A stretch of 64,000 nucleotides of DNA from Streptomyces sp. SM10 (lineage in GTDB: Bacteria; Actinomycetota; Actinomycetes; Streptomycetales; Streptomycetaceae). The stretch is taken from NCBI RefSeq assembly GCF_002910915.1, contig NZ_NEUF01000173.1, forward strand, positions 141,163 through 205,162, given 5' to 3'. Positions within the stretch are counted from its first letter, which is position 1; every line of letters begins with the position of its first letter. The notes under the pieces are model-generated. The model ran no database searches. It saw only the letters and a list, made by a program, of their open reading frames with translations, and was not told the origin of the DNA. The translations under genes and the position numbers were made by a program. Of the stretch, positions 25,110-35,669 are shown piece after piece.

Positions 25110-25145
25110 CTGTGGGGCCCGTGCGTGTGCGCACGGGCCCCACAG
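25110..25145 (-). terminator. Perfect 16-bp hairpin terminating katG
   Basis: CTGTGGGGCCCGTGCG (25110-25125) pairs exactly with CGCACGGGCCCCACAG (25130-25145) around TGTG, 45 bases beyond the katG stop codon. Confidence 0.85.
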
Positions 25146-25189
25146 TTGGAGGTGTCCGGTTCTCGGCCGGCGGATGCGGCCGGGAGCGG

Positions 25190-27445
<2,256 letters not shown>

Positions 27446-27665
27446 GGCAGTCCTTCCGGACCCGGCGGGTCGTGGGAGCGCTGAACAGGGGGAGGAGGAT
27501 CCGGGCCGTGCGGAGGGGCACGCTGTCGCCAGGGTCCTGCCGCGGCCGCCCGAACGCCTCACGGGCCACCGGACCGGACGGTACCCGGGCGGGTGCGACG
27601 AGGGGGCGCTCGACCGGTGGTGTCCGTCGCGTGTCTCTGCTGCCGTACCGGAGTCTTCCTGTCTC

Positions 27666-27712
27666 TTGGATGTCGCCGGGATCGATCCTACGATGGACGT
27701 CATCCAAGTCAA
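27666..27712. promoter_or_regulatory. Overlapping divergent promoters and symmetric elements for katG and the Fur-type gene
   Basis: On the minus strand TTGACT (27712-27707) and TAGGAT (27690-27685) are 16 bases apart, a good sigma70-like promoter for katG. On the plus strand TTGGAT (27666-27671) and TACGAT (27689-27694) are 17 bases apart, aimed at the regulator. The -10 boxes overlap. Inverted copies TTGGATG (27666-27672) and CATCCAA (27701-27707) flank the block and are plausible operator halves. One bound repressor would shut both directions. Confidence 0.65.
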
Positions 27713-27803
27713 GAACTGCGCTAAAACCATAACGACCGGGGCTCGGTGCCGTGGATCCTTCCGGGGCCGCGCGTCCCCCGTGAAGCGGAGCAGGTGGAAC
27801 GAG

Positions 27804-28214
27804 ATGAGCGACCTTCTTCAACGGCTGCGGGGCTCCGGCTGGCGGCTGACCTCGCAGCGGCGTGTTGTCGCGGAGGTCCTCGACGGTGATCACGTGCACC
27901 TGACGGCGGACGAGGTGCATCTGAGGGCCGCCGCGCGACTGCCCGAGATCTCCCGCGCTACCGTCTACAACACGCTGGGGGAACTCGTGGCGCTCGGCGA
28001 GGTGCTGGAGGTCTCCACCGTGGGCCGGGCCAAGCGCTACGACCCGAACGCCCGCCGCCCCCATCAGCACCTGGTGTGCTCCGGCTGCGGAACGGTCCGC
28101 GACGTCCACCCGGCCGGCGACGCGCTGGGCGACCTGCCCGAGACGGAGCGCTTCGGATTCGTCGTCGGTTCGGTGGAGATCACCTATCGCGGCTTGTGTC
28201 CGGCCTGCGCCTGA
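27804..28214 (+). CDS. Fur-family redox/metal regulator (CatR/FurA-like)
   Basis: A 136-residue Fur-family repressor. The winged helix includes GWRLTSQRRVVAEVL and EISRATVYNTLGELVALGEV. The C-terminal part has HQHLVCSGCGTVRDVHPAGD and LCPACA, giving two CxxC knuckles (Cys92/95 and Cys132/135) for structural zinc. Position next to katG matches actinobacterial CatR/FurS/FurA, which repress catalase genes until peroxide oxidises them. The ATG at 27804 (MSDLLQRLRG) follows a GGAG-type site; upstream in-frame starts lie in the promoter. A strong terminator follows. Confidence 0.9.
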   Translation: MSDLLQRLRGSGWRLTSQRRVVAEVLDGDHVHLTADEVHLRAAARLPEISRATVYNTLGELVALGEVLEVSTVGRAKRYDPNARRPHQHLVCSGCGTVRDVHPAGDALGDLPETERFGFVVGSVEITYRGLCPACA

Positions 28215-28240
28215 GCGCGGCGGCGGCGCGTGGGGGGCGG

Positions 28241-28274
28241 CGGGCCCGCTGACGGCCGACCGTCAGCGGGCCCG
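28241..28274 (+). terminator. Perfect 15-bp hairpin after the Fur-type gene
   Basis: CGGGCCCGCTGACGG (28241-28255) pairs exactly with CCGTCAGCGGGCCCG (28260-28274) around CCGA. It ends only 11 bases before the next start codon (28286) and shares bases with that gene's promoter. Confidence 0.8.
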
Positions 28275-28279
28275 ATAAT
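28250..28279 (+). promoter_or_regulatory. Probable promoter for a leaderless response-regulator mRNA
   Basis: GATAAT (28274-28279) is a near-consensus -10 box with TGACGG (28250-28255) 18 bases upstream as a -35-like element. Transcription would start at or very near the ATG at 28286, and no ribosome site is visible, so a leaderless transcript is likely. The -35 lies inside the preceding terminator stem. Confidence 0.5.
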
Positions 28280-28285
28280 GGCCTC

Positions 28286-28987
28286 ATGACCGATGGGCTT
28301 CTGCGTGTGGTGCTGGCGGAGGACTCCGTCGTTCTCCGTGACGGCATGGTCGAGCTGCTGGGTGCCCGCGGATGTGAGGTGGTGGCCACCGCCGGGACGG
28401 CACCCGAGCTGCTCGCCCGGGTGGCCGAGTACAGGCCCGACGTAGCTGTCGTGGATATCCGGATGCCGCCCACCCATACCGACGAGGGCATTCGCGCCGC
28501 CGTCGAGATCCGTGAGGTGTCGCCCGAGGTCGGCATCCTGGTCTTCTCCCAGCACGTCGAGACCGCCTGGGCATCCCGGCTGCTGGCCGGTGGAGCGGCG
28601 GGTGTCGGATACCTGCTGAAGGAACGGGTGGCCCGGACCTCCGAGTTCGTGGACGCCCTGCACCGGGTCGCCGAAGGCGGCGTGGCGCTGGACCCCGAGG
28701 TGGTCACCCGCTTGATGCGCGGTGGCCGGCGCAGTGGGGTGGACACCCTGACGCCACGCGAGCGCGAGGTGCTGGATCTGATGGCGCAGGGACACTCCAA
28801 CCGCTCCGTCGCCGCACTGCTGGTCGTGTCGGAGCGTGCGGTGGAGAAGCACGTCGCCGCTGTCTTCACCAAGCTAGGACTGCGGGCGACCCACACCGAC
28901 AACAGGCGGGTGAAGGCCGTGCTGGCCTACCTGGCGGAGAGCGGCGGTGGAGGATTCAGCGCAGACGCGTCGGCAGTTCGGCGGTGA
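28286..28987 (+). CDS. NarL/LuxR-type response regulator
   Basis: A 233-residue two-component regulator. The receiver domain has acidic residues Glu12/Asp13, phosphoryl acceptor Asp57 in VAVVDIRMPP, and YLLKERV near residue 113 with the conserved Lys. A LuxR helix-turn-helix follows: LTPREREVLDLMAQGHSNRS and AVEKHVAAVFTKLGL. The likely cognate kinase (28956-30335) is convergent and its last 32 bases overlap this gene's end. A regulator and kinase on opposite strands is less usual than an operon. Likely target: the ABC genes upstream of the kinase. Confidence 0.92.
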   Translation: MTDGLLRVVLAEDSVVLRDGMVELLGARGCEVVATAGTAPELLARVAEYRPDVAVVDIRMPPTHTDEGIRAAVEIREVSPEVGILVFSQHVETAWASRLLAGGAAGVGYLLKERVARTSEFVDALHRVAEGGVALDPEVVTRLMRGGRRSGVDTLTPREREVLDLMAQGHSNRSVAALLVVSERAVEKHVAAVFTKLGLRATHTDNRRVKAVLAYLAESGGGGFSADASAVRR

Positions 28988-30335
28988 TGACCGTGGGCCC
29001 GCCGTGCGGACTGTGCACGTGCAGGATCCCGTCCACCGCGGCGAGGCGCCCGGCCAGACCGGTCAGGCCGGTACCGGTGCCGGGTGCGGCGTCGCCGCAC
29101 CCGTCGTCGCGCACGATCAGGCGGATGCGGCCGTCGGCCGCGCGTGCCGTGAGTTCGGCCGAGCGGGCGCCGCTGTGCTTGGCGATGTTGGTGAGGAGCT
29201 CGGCAGCGCAGAAGTAGACGGCTCGTGCGACCGCGGGGTGCGGGAGTTCCCGCAGATCCAGGTGGACGGTGACCGGTACCGGTGAGGTGGCGGCGAGGCC
29301 GGGCAGCGCCTCGCCGAGGCCGCCGTCCAGCGCCACCGGGTGGATTCCCTGGGTGAGCCGCCGCAGTTCGACGACGGTGTCGTCGGTCTGGGTGCGGGCT
29401 CGGTCCACCAGGCTCCGCAGCTTGCGGAGGTCGGGGCCGGCTGCGGGAGAGAGTGCGTCGTCGGCCAGCGAGAGGGTGATGGCCAGGGCGACGAGCCGGG
29501 CCTGGGTGCCGTCGTGCAGATCCCGCTCCAGGCGCCGGAACCGGTCGGTGCTGTCCGCGAGCAGAGTGGCACGGGCCGTCTCCAGCTCCCGCACACGCTG
29601 CTGGGCACGGGCCGGCCCGAGCAGCAACTGTGCGAGCCGCCGGTTCGCTCCGCTCAGCGACCGGATCGCGCCGGGCACCGCGGACAGGAGAAGGAGGCCC
29701 AGCAGCGTGGAGGCGGCAGCAGGCCAGCCGGCCGGCTGCCGGTCCGGTTCCAGCAGGCGGATCCAGAGCGGAAAGCCGATCAGCCAGCCGCAGCCCAGTG
29801 GAAGCACCACGGCGGCGGCGAACCCGAGCAGTCCGAGGGGCAGGCGCAGCACCAGGTAGAACAGGGTCCGCCAGGCGACCGGATCGGTCAGCACGACACG
29901 GCCACGGGCGACCGGGCCCGCCGGGAGCGGCAGCTTCGCCGGCGCCTCGACGTACTCGCCGAGCAACCGGCCGACCAGCCGCCGGTGCGGCGCGCCCGAC
30001 CCACGCGCGCCCAGCAGCGCGACGACCACGAACGGCAGACCGAGCACGGTGAGTGAGAGCAGCGCCCCCGCGTACAGGACGGCGAGGGCGTATACGCCGC
30101 CGAGCACGGCAAGCGGCAGCCCGACGACGGCGAAGATCCATTCGCCGCCCCGGACGGACAGACAGCGCCGCCGTTCAGCCATCTCCGGTCCCGGCGTCTG
30201 TGCCGGTCCTCCGCGGCGGGCGCCGGGCTCGGGTTGGTGGGCGGTCGCGTCCGACCCGGCCCGAGGCTCCGTGCGGGCCGGTGCCCGCCCGGACGCCGCG
30301 CCCCCGGCGACAGGCCGTGCCGCGTGCTCAGTCAC
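28956..30335 (-). CDS. Sensor histidine kinase (HisKA_3 type with four-helix sensor domain)
   Basis: A 459-residue membrane kinase. After a disordered Ala/Pro/Gly-rich N-terminus (about 1-60) comes a four-helix sensor region, with helices such as WIFAVVGLPLAVLGGVYALA and LLSLTVLGLPFVVVALLGA, as in the actinobacterial Sensor domain. The dimerisation block RLERDLHDGTQARLVALAI carries phospho-acceptor His274. The ATPase has AELLTNIAKHSGA (N box) and RDDGCGDAAPGTGTGLTGLA (G boxes). Start is GTG at 30335, overlapping the upstream permease stop by eight bases, so kinase and transporter are coupled. The family often senses envelope stress or peptide antibiotics; the signal here is unknown. Confidence 0.9.
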   Translation of the reverse strand: MTEHAARPVAGGAASGRAPARTEPRAGSDATAHQPEPGARRGGPAQTPGPEMAERRRCLSVRGGEWIFAVVGLPLAVLGGVYALAVLYAGALLSLTVLGLPFVVVALLGARGSGAPHRRLVGRLLGEYVEAPAKLPLPAGPVARGRVVLTDPVAWRTLFYLVLRLPLGLLGFAAAVVLPLGCGWLIGFPLWIRLLEPDRQPAGWPAAASTLLGLLLLSAVPGAIRSLSGANRRLAQLLLGPARAQQRVRELETARATLLADSTDRFRRLERDLHDGTQARLVALAITLSLADDALSPAAGPDLRKLRSLVDRARTQTDDTVVELRRLTQGIHPVALDGGLGEALPGLAATSPVPVTVHLDLRELPHPAVARAVYFCAAELLTNIAKHSGARSAELTARAADGRIRLIVRDDGCGDAAPGTGTGLTGLAGRLAAVDGILHVHSPHGGPTVITAELPTRLR

Positions 30336-31698
30336 GGCCGCGCCCCACCTGCTCCGCCGCCGGGCCGTGGACCGCCCGCAGGCCCGTGGCCAGGATGCCC
30401 GGGACCGTCAGCAGCGCCGCTCCCGCGACGATGAACCAGCAGGCGGCCACCGGTACGGACGGCACCGGCGAGCCGGTCATCGCCGTGCTGAACGCCGCCG
30501 ACGCGGCACCCGCGACCGCCGACCCGAGCAGGACACCCACCGCAGCGGTCAGCATCGCTTCCGCGGTCAGCATGCGCATCAGCTGCGGCCGGGTCGCACC
30601 GACCAGCCGCAGCAGCGCGAACTCGCGGCGCCGCTCGGCGGTCACGGCGACCAGGGTGTTGAGTGTGGACACGGCGGCGAAGCAGGCCAGGAGCGCCAGC
30701 TCGGCCTGACGCAGCCAGACGTCCGAGGCGGAGCTGACACCGTTCGCCGTCGGGCTCGCGGCGTGCTCGGCGGTGCTTGTCATGATCAGCATGGTGCCCG
30801 ACAGCCCGACGAGCAGGGCCACCGGGACCACCACGGACGACAGGCGCCGCGCGTACCCGCGCAGATTGGCGTCGGCCAGCCACCCCGCACCGGGTGCCAG
30901 CGCCCGCAGCGGCGCTCCGAGCGCGGCTGTCAGGAGACGCGCCGCGAACGGCCCCGTCAGGGCGACGCCGATCAGCAGAACCAGCGAGGCGAGCAGTGCC
31001 GCCTGCCCCGCCTTGTCCGCCTGCTCAGCCGGACGCGAGGCCGCCAGCCGGAGCAGCAGGATTCCACCCGCCAGCACGCCGATCCCGGCGAGCAGGCGGG
31101 GTGCGCCGGTCCGCCCGTGCTCGGTCGAACTCGCCGCGAGGGCCGCCGCGGGCGCGACGCGGGAGATCCGCCGGGCCGCGACAGCCGAGGCCGTCAGCCC
31201 GACGGCGAGTACGGCGGCCAGCGCGACCAGCATCGGCACCGGTGCCGATGGCACCCGCACGCCCGGCGCCGCCATCCCCAGCCGCTGGAGTTCGGCGAGG
31301 AAGCGACGGGCCCCAGCCACCCCGACGACCCAGCCCGGCGGAGCCATCAGCAAGGTGGTCGCGACGACCTGGCCTCGGACCAGCCGCCGCGCCTGACGGG
31401 GCGTCGCCGCGACGGTGCGCAGCAGCGCCAGCTCCTGGTGCTGCTGACGGAGAGCAGAACCCAGCGCGTTGACCACGACGAAGAACGCCACCAGGACGGA
31501 GATCTCACCGAAGGCGCCGGCGATCACCGTCGGTCCGGGGCCCGAGACCGCCCCGCGGACGTCCGCAGGTGTGGTCGCGTCGGCAGCGAACAGCGAGCCG
31601 AACAGCGTCAGGGTGGCCATGGCGAGGAGCAGGGCGACTGCCAGACCGGTGAAGGCAGCCGGACGCCGGCGCATCTGGCCGAGAGCGAGTGCGACCAT
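30328..31698 (-). CDS. FtsX-like ABC permease
   Basis: A 456-residue MacB/FtsX-type permease. Two FtsX repeats are visible, each preceded by the cytoplasmic coupling motif: ELALLRTVAATPRQARRLV and REFALLRLVGATRPQLMRML. About eight hydrophobic segments occur, for example FGEISVLVAFFVVVNALGSA. Large extracellular domains are absent, so it is at the short end for the family. Its ATG (31698) overlaps the ATPase stop in TGATG, and its own stop overlaps the kinase start. The unit resembles drug or antimicrobial-peptide resistance transporters paired with sensor kinases; this role is inferred. Confidence 0.88.
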   Translation of the reverse strand: MVALALGQMRRRPAAFTGLAVALLLAMATLTLFGSLFAADATTPADVRGAVSGPGPTVIAGAFGEISVLVAFFVVVNALGSALRQQHQELALLRTVAATPRQARRLVRGQVVATTLLMAPPGWVVGVAGARRFLAELQRLGMAAPGVRVPSAPVPMLVALAAVLAVGLTASAVAARRISRVAPAAALAASSTEHGRTGAPRLLAGIGVLAGGILLLRLAASRPAEQADKAGQAALLASLVLLIGVALTGPFAARLLTAALGAPLRALAPGAGWLADANLRGYARRLSSVVVPVALLVGLSGTMLIMTSTAEHAASPTANGVSSASDVWLRQAELALLACFAAVSTLNTLVAVTAERRREFALLRLVGATRPQLMRMLTAEAMLTAAVGVLLGSAVAGAASAAFSTAMTGSPVPSVPVAACWFIVAGAALLTVPGILATGLRAVHGPAAEQVGRGRD

Positions 31699-32456
31699 CA
31701 CGCTGACGCACCCAGCCGGCTCAGGCGCTCGCCGACCTGGGCAGCGGTGGGACGGTCGAGTTCGTCCACCACCCGGCCGTCGGCGAGCAGCAGCACCCGA
31801 TCCGCGTACCCGGTGGCGACCGGATCGTGGGTCACCATCACGCACGTCCGGCCGTCCTGCTCCACACCCGCGCGCAGCAGGGCAAGGATCTCATGGCTGG
31901 TGGTCCGGTCGAGCGCGCCCGTCGGCTCGTCGGCGAAGATCACCTGAGGGCGGGATACGAGCGCTCTGGCGATCGCCACGCGCTGCTGCTGTCCGCCGGA
32001 CAGCTGTCCGGGCCGGTGCCGCTCACGTCCGGTCAGCCCGACCCGGGCGAGCGCGTCCGTCACCCGGCCCCGGTCGGGCCGCCGGCCGGCCAGCCGGCCG
32101 GGTAGCTCGACGTTCTGCGCGACCGTCATGGCCGGCATCAGGTTGAACGCCTGGAACACGAATCCCACCCGGCTGCGCCGCAGTTCCGCCAGCCGCCGCT
32201 CAGGCAGCCGGGACACCTCGGTCCCGCCCCACCAGACGGAGCCCCGAGTGGGCCGGTCCATCCCCGCAAGACAGTGCAGCAGGGTGGTCTTGCCGGAGCC
32301 TGAGGGCCCCATCACCGCAGTCAAGGTCCCGGGCTCGAAGGCCACCGACACACCGCGCAGGGCACGCACGGTCGCGGTGCCGCGCCCGTACTCACGGTGC
32401 AGGTCCTCCGCCCGGGCGGCGGTTCCCGTCTCGATATCCGTCGTCATCTCAGCCAT
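31698..32456 (-). CDS. MacB/LolD-type ABC transporter ATPase
   Basis: A 252-residue ATPase. Walker A GPSGSGKTT (about residues 50-58), the Q-loop GFVFQAFNLMP, signature LSGGQQQR, Walker B VIFADEPTGALD and the switch VMVTHDP are all intact. The FQAFNLMPAMTVAQNVELPG wording is typical of MacB-class mechanotransmission transporters. It is the first gene of the ATPase-permease-kinase operon. Upstream lies a strong hairpin (32501-32544) that ends the previous gene. Confidence 0.94.
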   Translation of the reverse strand: MAEMTTDIETGTAARAEDLHREYGRGTATVRALRGVSVAFEPGTLTAVMGPSGSGKTTLLHCLAGMDRPTRGSVWWGGTEVSRLPERRLAELRRSRVGFVFQAFNLMPAMTVAQNVELPGRLAGRRPDRGRVTDALARVGLTGRERHRPGQLSGGQQQRVAIARALVSRPQVIFADEPTGALDRTTSHEILALLRAGVEQDGRTCVMVTHDPVATGYADRVLLLADGRVVDELDRPTAAQVGERLSRLGASA

Positions 32457-32500
32457 ACCCTCATCCTCGGCGGACAGGGCTCGGCGATCGATCGTGTCAG

Positions 32501-32544
32501 CACCCGGTTCCGGGGTTCGGGAAACCGAACCCCGGAACCGGGTG
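32501..32544 (-). terminator. Perfect 20-bp hairpin with GAAA tetraloop
   Basis: CACCCGGTTCCGGGGTTCGG (32501-32520) is exactly complementary to 32525-32544 around GAAA, a stabilising GNRA loop. It lies downstream of the DUF4246-type gene (stop 32658) and 45 bases upstream of the ABC ATPase start. A terminator is most likely. Confidence 0.75.
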
Positions 32545-32657
32545 GAGCCGGGGAGTCGTTGCGCGCCGGCAGGGACGCCTGCGCCTCGCCCTGGCGTCGG
32601 GGACAGGTCAGGCGGGGGGAGGGCGTCGACGTGCAGGCCTCCCGGGAAGGGAACGGT

Positions 32658-33323
32658 TCAGTGTTCATAGAGGGAGAACGCTCGTTCGTGGAGCTGCTCG
32701 TTGTGCTCGTCGACGAAGAACGTGCGTTCCTGCATGAGCTCTTCGCGAAAGTGCTTGGGCTGTTCAAGCGTCATGGTCGACGTGGCGGACCAGGGTTGTT
32801 GCGGAGGCACGTCGGATGTCGAGGCGATGCGTTCCGACGGGTCGACCAGGAAGAACGCGAGAATCTTTCGATGTCCCGGGCGTGTGGCGTCCGTGAGGCG
32901 GATCGGCCCGACGCGGTGCTGCAGGATGTTCGGGAACGCCAGACAGCGGCCCGCGGGGGTCGACGCCGATCCCAGCGTCTGGTTCAGCGCGTCCTCGTCC
33001 TCCAGGCCGTAGACCTCGCGCACCCCGTTGTCGTCGTTCTGTTCGTAGCGAACCTGCGCTTCGGTGGGCCCTTGGGCGAACGCCTCGTTCGTCCACCTGG
33101 CGACGATGCCGGCATCGTTCATCTTGTCGAACCAGTCAGGCTTCGCCCGGATGTGCGAGCTGCACTGCAACATCTGGAGTTCCCGCAGTGTCCGCGGTGT
33201 CGCGGACGCTATGGAACGGGAGAGATGAAAGGGCAGCGGGAAGGCAGTCAGGTTGGTCAGTTCTCTTGGTCCTCCGAGTCGCTGTGCGGTGGCGGGAAGG
33301 AGGATACGACAGCAGACCGACAC
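32658..33323 (-). pseudogene. DUF4246 protein with in-frame internal deletion
   Basis: The open frame of 221 residues contains the family N-terminus (TAFPLPFHLSRS, RTLRELQMLQCSSHIRAKPD) joined to the family C-terminus (YEQNDDNGVREVYGLEDEDA, GRCLAFPNILQHRV, RPGHRKILAFFLVDPSERI, EELMQERTFFVDEHN). Intact DUF4246 proteins have roughly 500-600 residues, so about 300 central residues are missing. The joint is near residue 92 (EAQVRY/EQNDD). The reading frame is kept, so a shortened protein could be made. The HRV and RPGHR-ILAFFLVDP parts recall the second half of a 2-oxoglutarate/Fe(II) oxygenase-like fold, but the first metal ligands would be lost. Confidence 0.6.
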
Positions 33324-33593
33324 TGCCCCCGCGGTCCGCCCGTCGTCGCTCCAGACCGGACGCCCCGGACGGTCTGCGGCCCGGACGGTCAGGGCTGGTC
33401 CTCGCTCCCCGGTCCGACTCGCCCCGGGTGCGGACGTTTCGTGGACCGGCTGTGCGGCCCGGGGGAGTGGTGGGCGAGCGCGACGAAGGACGGACGGGAA
33501 CAGCCGGGCCGACGGCGTACCGGCACGGGGCGAGGGCCGGGCGGCGCCGGGTCCTACCGTGAGCGCGTCGCCGCCAGGGCCCCGTGCCCGCGC

Positions 33594-34145
33594 TCAGCGA
33601 CCTTGACCGAGCATCTCCAGGACCAGCTGGACGACCTCGTCCGTCCCGGCCTCGGCCAGCGTCCTGAGCGCGCCGCAATGGCGGGACAGCACGATGCCCA
33701 CGAACGCCGCCACCGCCAGCTCCGCCCGCAGCCGGGGCCGGTCCAGGCCCTCGCGGGTGAAGCGCTCGCAGAGCGGGTCCACCAGGCGCCAGTGCAGCTG
33801 GTCCATGGCGGCGTCCTGCACCTCGGGGTCCTCGTGCGGGGTGACCGCGGCCCGGAGGAGCGGGCCCGGGCCGCGCCGGTCGACGCCGTTCACCAGCATC
33901 AGGTTGCGCTCGGGTTCCAGCAGGTCGGCCGGCCTGGCGCTGGCCCGGTCCAGGTCGAGCACAGCGATGTACAGCTGCGCCTTGCCGCCGAAGTAGCGGG
34001 CGATCAGGGCCGGGTCGACGCCGGCGCGTTCGCCGATCTCCCTGGTGGTGCTGCGGTCGAAGCCGCGCTCGGCGAACAGGCCGGCCGCGGCGGTCAGCAG
34101 GAGCTGCCGACTGCGGGCGGAGTCCCGCCGCTTGCCGGGGCTCAC
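33594..34145 (-). CDS. TetR-family regulator
   Basis: A 183-residue TetR-type repressor. The helix-turn-helix is clear: LLLTAAAGLFAERGFDRSTT then REIGERAGVDPALIARYFGG (about residues 12-51). The C-terminal ligand domain is typical of the TetR_C family with LAVAAFVGIVLSRHCGAL. Its GTG start (34145) overlaps the stop of the MFS gene by four bases (GTGA), so the regulator is translated from the exporter mRNA. It probably represses its own operon through the palindrome at 35670-35700. Confidence 0.9.
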   Translation of the reverse strand: MSPGKRRDSARSRQLLLTAAAGLFAERGFDRSTTREIGERAGVDPALIARYFGGKAQLYIAVLDLDRASARPADLLEPERNLMLVNGVDRRGPGPLLRAAVTPHEDPEVQDAAMDQLHWRLVDPLCERFTREGLDRPRLRAELAVAAFVGIVLSRHCGALRTLAEAGTDEVVQLVLEMLGQGR

Positions 34146-35653
34146 CGGTCGGACCGGCCCGGTGTCGCGGTGGCACTGTCCTCGGCGGACTCGGCGTCCG
34201 CGATGCTCTCGTCCATCAGCAGTTTCTCGTCCAAGGTCACTGGGGTCGCAGGGTGCTCCGCCGCTGCGGAGCGGCTCGGCAGGACGATCGTAACGACAGC
34301 GGTGACCACCCATATCGCGCAGCCCAGCCAGGCGGCGCTCTGGTATCCGCTGTTGGCGGGCAGCAGCTGCCCGGAGTCCGTGTGGGCCTCTAGTACGACG
34401 GCGCTCAGCACGCTGCCGGTGGTGTAGCCGATGGTGCGCACCACCTGGTTGAAGCTGATGGCGCTGCCGGTCCCGTGTGCGGGCACGGCGCCGACGATCA
34501 GGCCTGGCATCACCGCGAAGGTGCAGCCGACACCGAGTCCGGCGACGCCCATGATCACGAACAGTTCCCACAGGCTGTTCCGGGCGACCAGGAACAGCAC
34601 CATCGAGACCAGCGAGATTCCGCAGCCGATCGGCAGCACCATCGCCGTGGAGGTCCGCCGGGTCAGCAGCGGCACCAGCTTGCTGGACGCCACACTGGCT
34701 GCCGAGAAGGGCAGCAGCACCAGCCCGGTGACCCACACCGACGTACCGAAGCCGTATCCGGTGGAACTCGGGGTCTGCACGAATCGGGTGACCAGCGACA
34801 TCATCATGTACATCGCCACACCGGCTATCAGTCCGGCGACGTTGGCGGTCAGCACCGATCGGTTGCGCAGCGTCCTCAGGTCCACCAGCGGGTGGGTGGT
34901 GCGCAGTTCGTGGACGCTCCAGCCGGCCAGCAGCGCCAGCGCGAACAGGACCAGGCCCAGCACCCGGGCCGAGGTCCAGCCCCAGACCTCGCCCTCGCTC
35001 AGCGCAAGCAGCAGCGAGGCCAGCCCGACGGCGAGCATCACCGCCCCCGGGGCGTCCAGCGGACGCTCCTCCCGTCCGTCGACCTGGGGGACCACCAGCG
35101 CGGCGGCCAGGAGGGCGAGAGCGCTGATGGTCGCGCCGAACCAGAAACCGGCGTGGATGCCCGACGACTCGGTGATCAGCCCGGTGAGCGGGTAGCCGAG
35201 GCCGACACCGGCCACGGTCGTGATGGAGAGCAGTGCCACCGCCGGACGTGACCGCTCGGCCGACAGCACATCGCGCGCGGTGGCGATGGCCAGGGGGACG
35301 AGACCGAGGCCCACCCCCTGCAGTGCGCGCCCGGCGACCAGGAAGGCGAAGCCCAGCGGCAGTGCCGCGAGCACGCTGCCGACCAGCACCACCGTGAGCG
35401 CTCCCAGGATCACCCTGCGCCGGTGCGGCCCGTCGCCCAGTCGTCCCATCACCGGGGTGGCGACCGATCCGACCAGGAGCGTGATCGTGAGCGACCACTG
35501 TGCGTCGGCCAGCGACACATGGTCCACGGCGGCGATGGTCGGCACCAGGGGCGCCCCCAGGCTGCTGATCACCGCTACCACCGTGCCGATGAACACCAGC
35601 ACCGGAACCAACGCGCGCTGCCGCAGGCCGGCCCCTGTGTGTCTGGCGGTCAT
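34142..35653 (-). CDS. MFS drug-type exporter (EmrB/QacA-like, 14-TM)
   Basis: A 503-residue major facilitator of the DHA2 type with about 14 hydrophobic helices. Motif A GRLGDGPHRRRVILG follows helix 2, and the motif C-like region GVGLGYPLTGLI lies in helix 5. The polar C-terminal tail (from about residue 460) is cytoplasmic. The ATG at 35653 (MTARHTGAGL) is preferred over a GTG two codons upstream. The coupled TetR gene and upstream palindrome suggest inducible export of a toxic small molecule. Substrate unknown. Confidence 0.9.
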   Translation of the reverse strand: MTARHTGAGLRQRALVPVLVFIGTVVAVISSLGAPLVPTIAAVDHVSLADAQWSLTITLLVGSVATPVMGRLGDGPHRRRVILGALTVVLVGSVLAALPLGFAFLVAGRALQGVGLGLVPLAIATARDVLSAERSRPAVALLSITTVAGVGLGYPLTGLITESSGIHAGFWFGATISALALLAAALVVPQVDGREERPLDAPGAVMLAVGLASLLLALSEGEVWGWTSARVLGLVLFALALLAGWSVHELRTTHPLVDLRTLRNRSVLTANVAGLIAGVAMYMMMSLVTRFVQTPSSTGYGFGTSVWVTGLVLLPFSAASVASSKLVPLLTRRTSTAMVLPIGCGISLVSMVLFLVARNSLWELFVIMGVAGLGVGCTFAVMPGLIVGAVPAHGTGSAISFNQVVRTIGYTTGSVLSAVVLEAHTDSGQLLPANSGYQSAAWLGCAIWVVTAVVTIVLPSRSAAAEHPATPVTLDEKLLMDESIADAESAEDSATATPGRSDR

Positions 35654-35669
35654 CGGCACTCCCCGAGTT

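Noticed and set aside
25110..25145. Perfect palindrome as possible phage attachment site or recombination site
   Set aside because: It lies 45 bases after katG with a four-base loop, the form of the other terminators here, and no integrase or tRNA gene is nearby.
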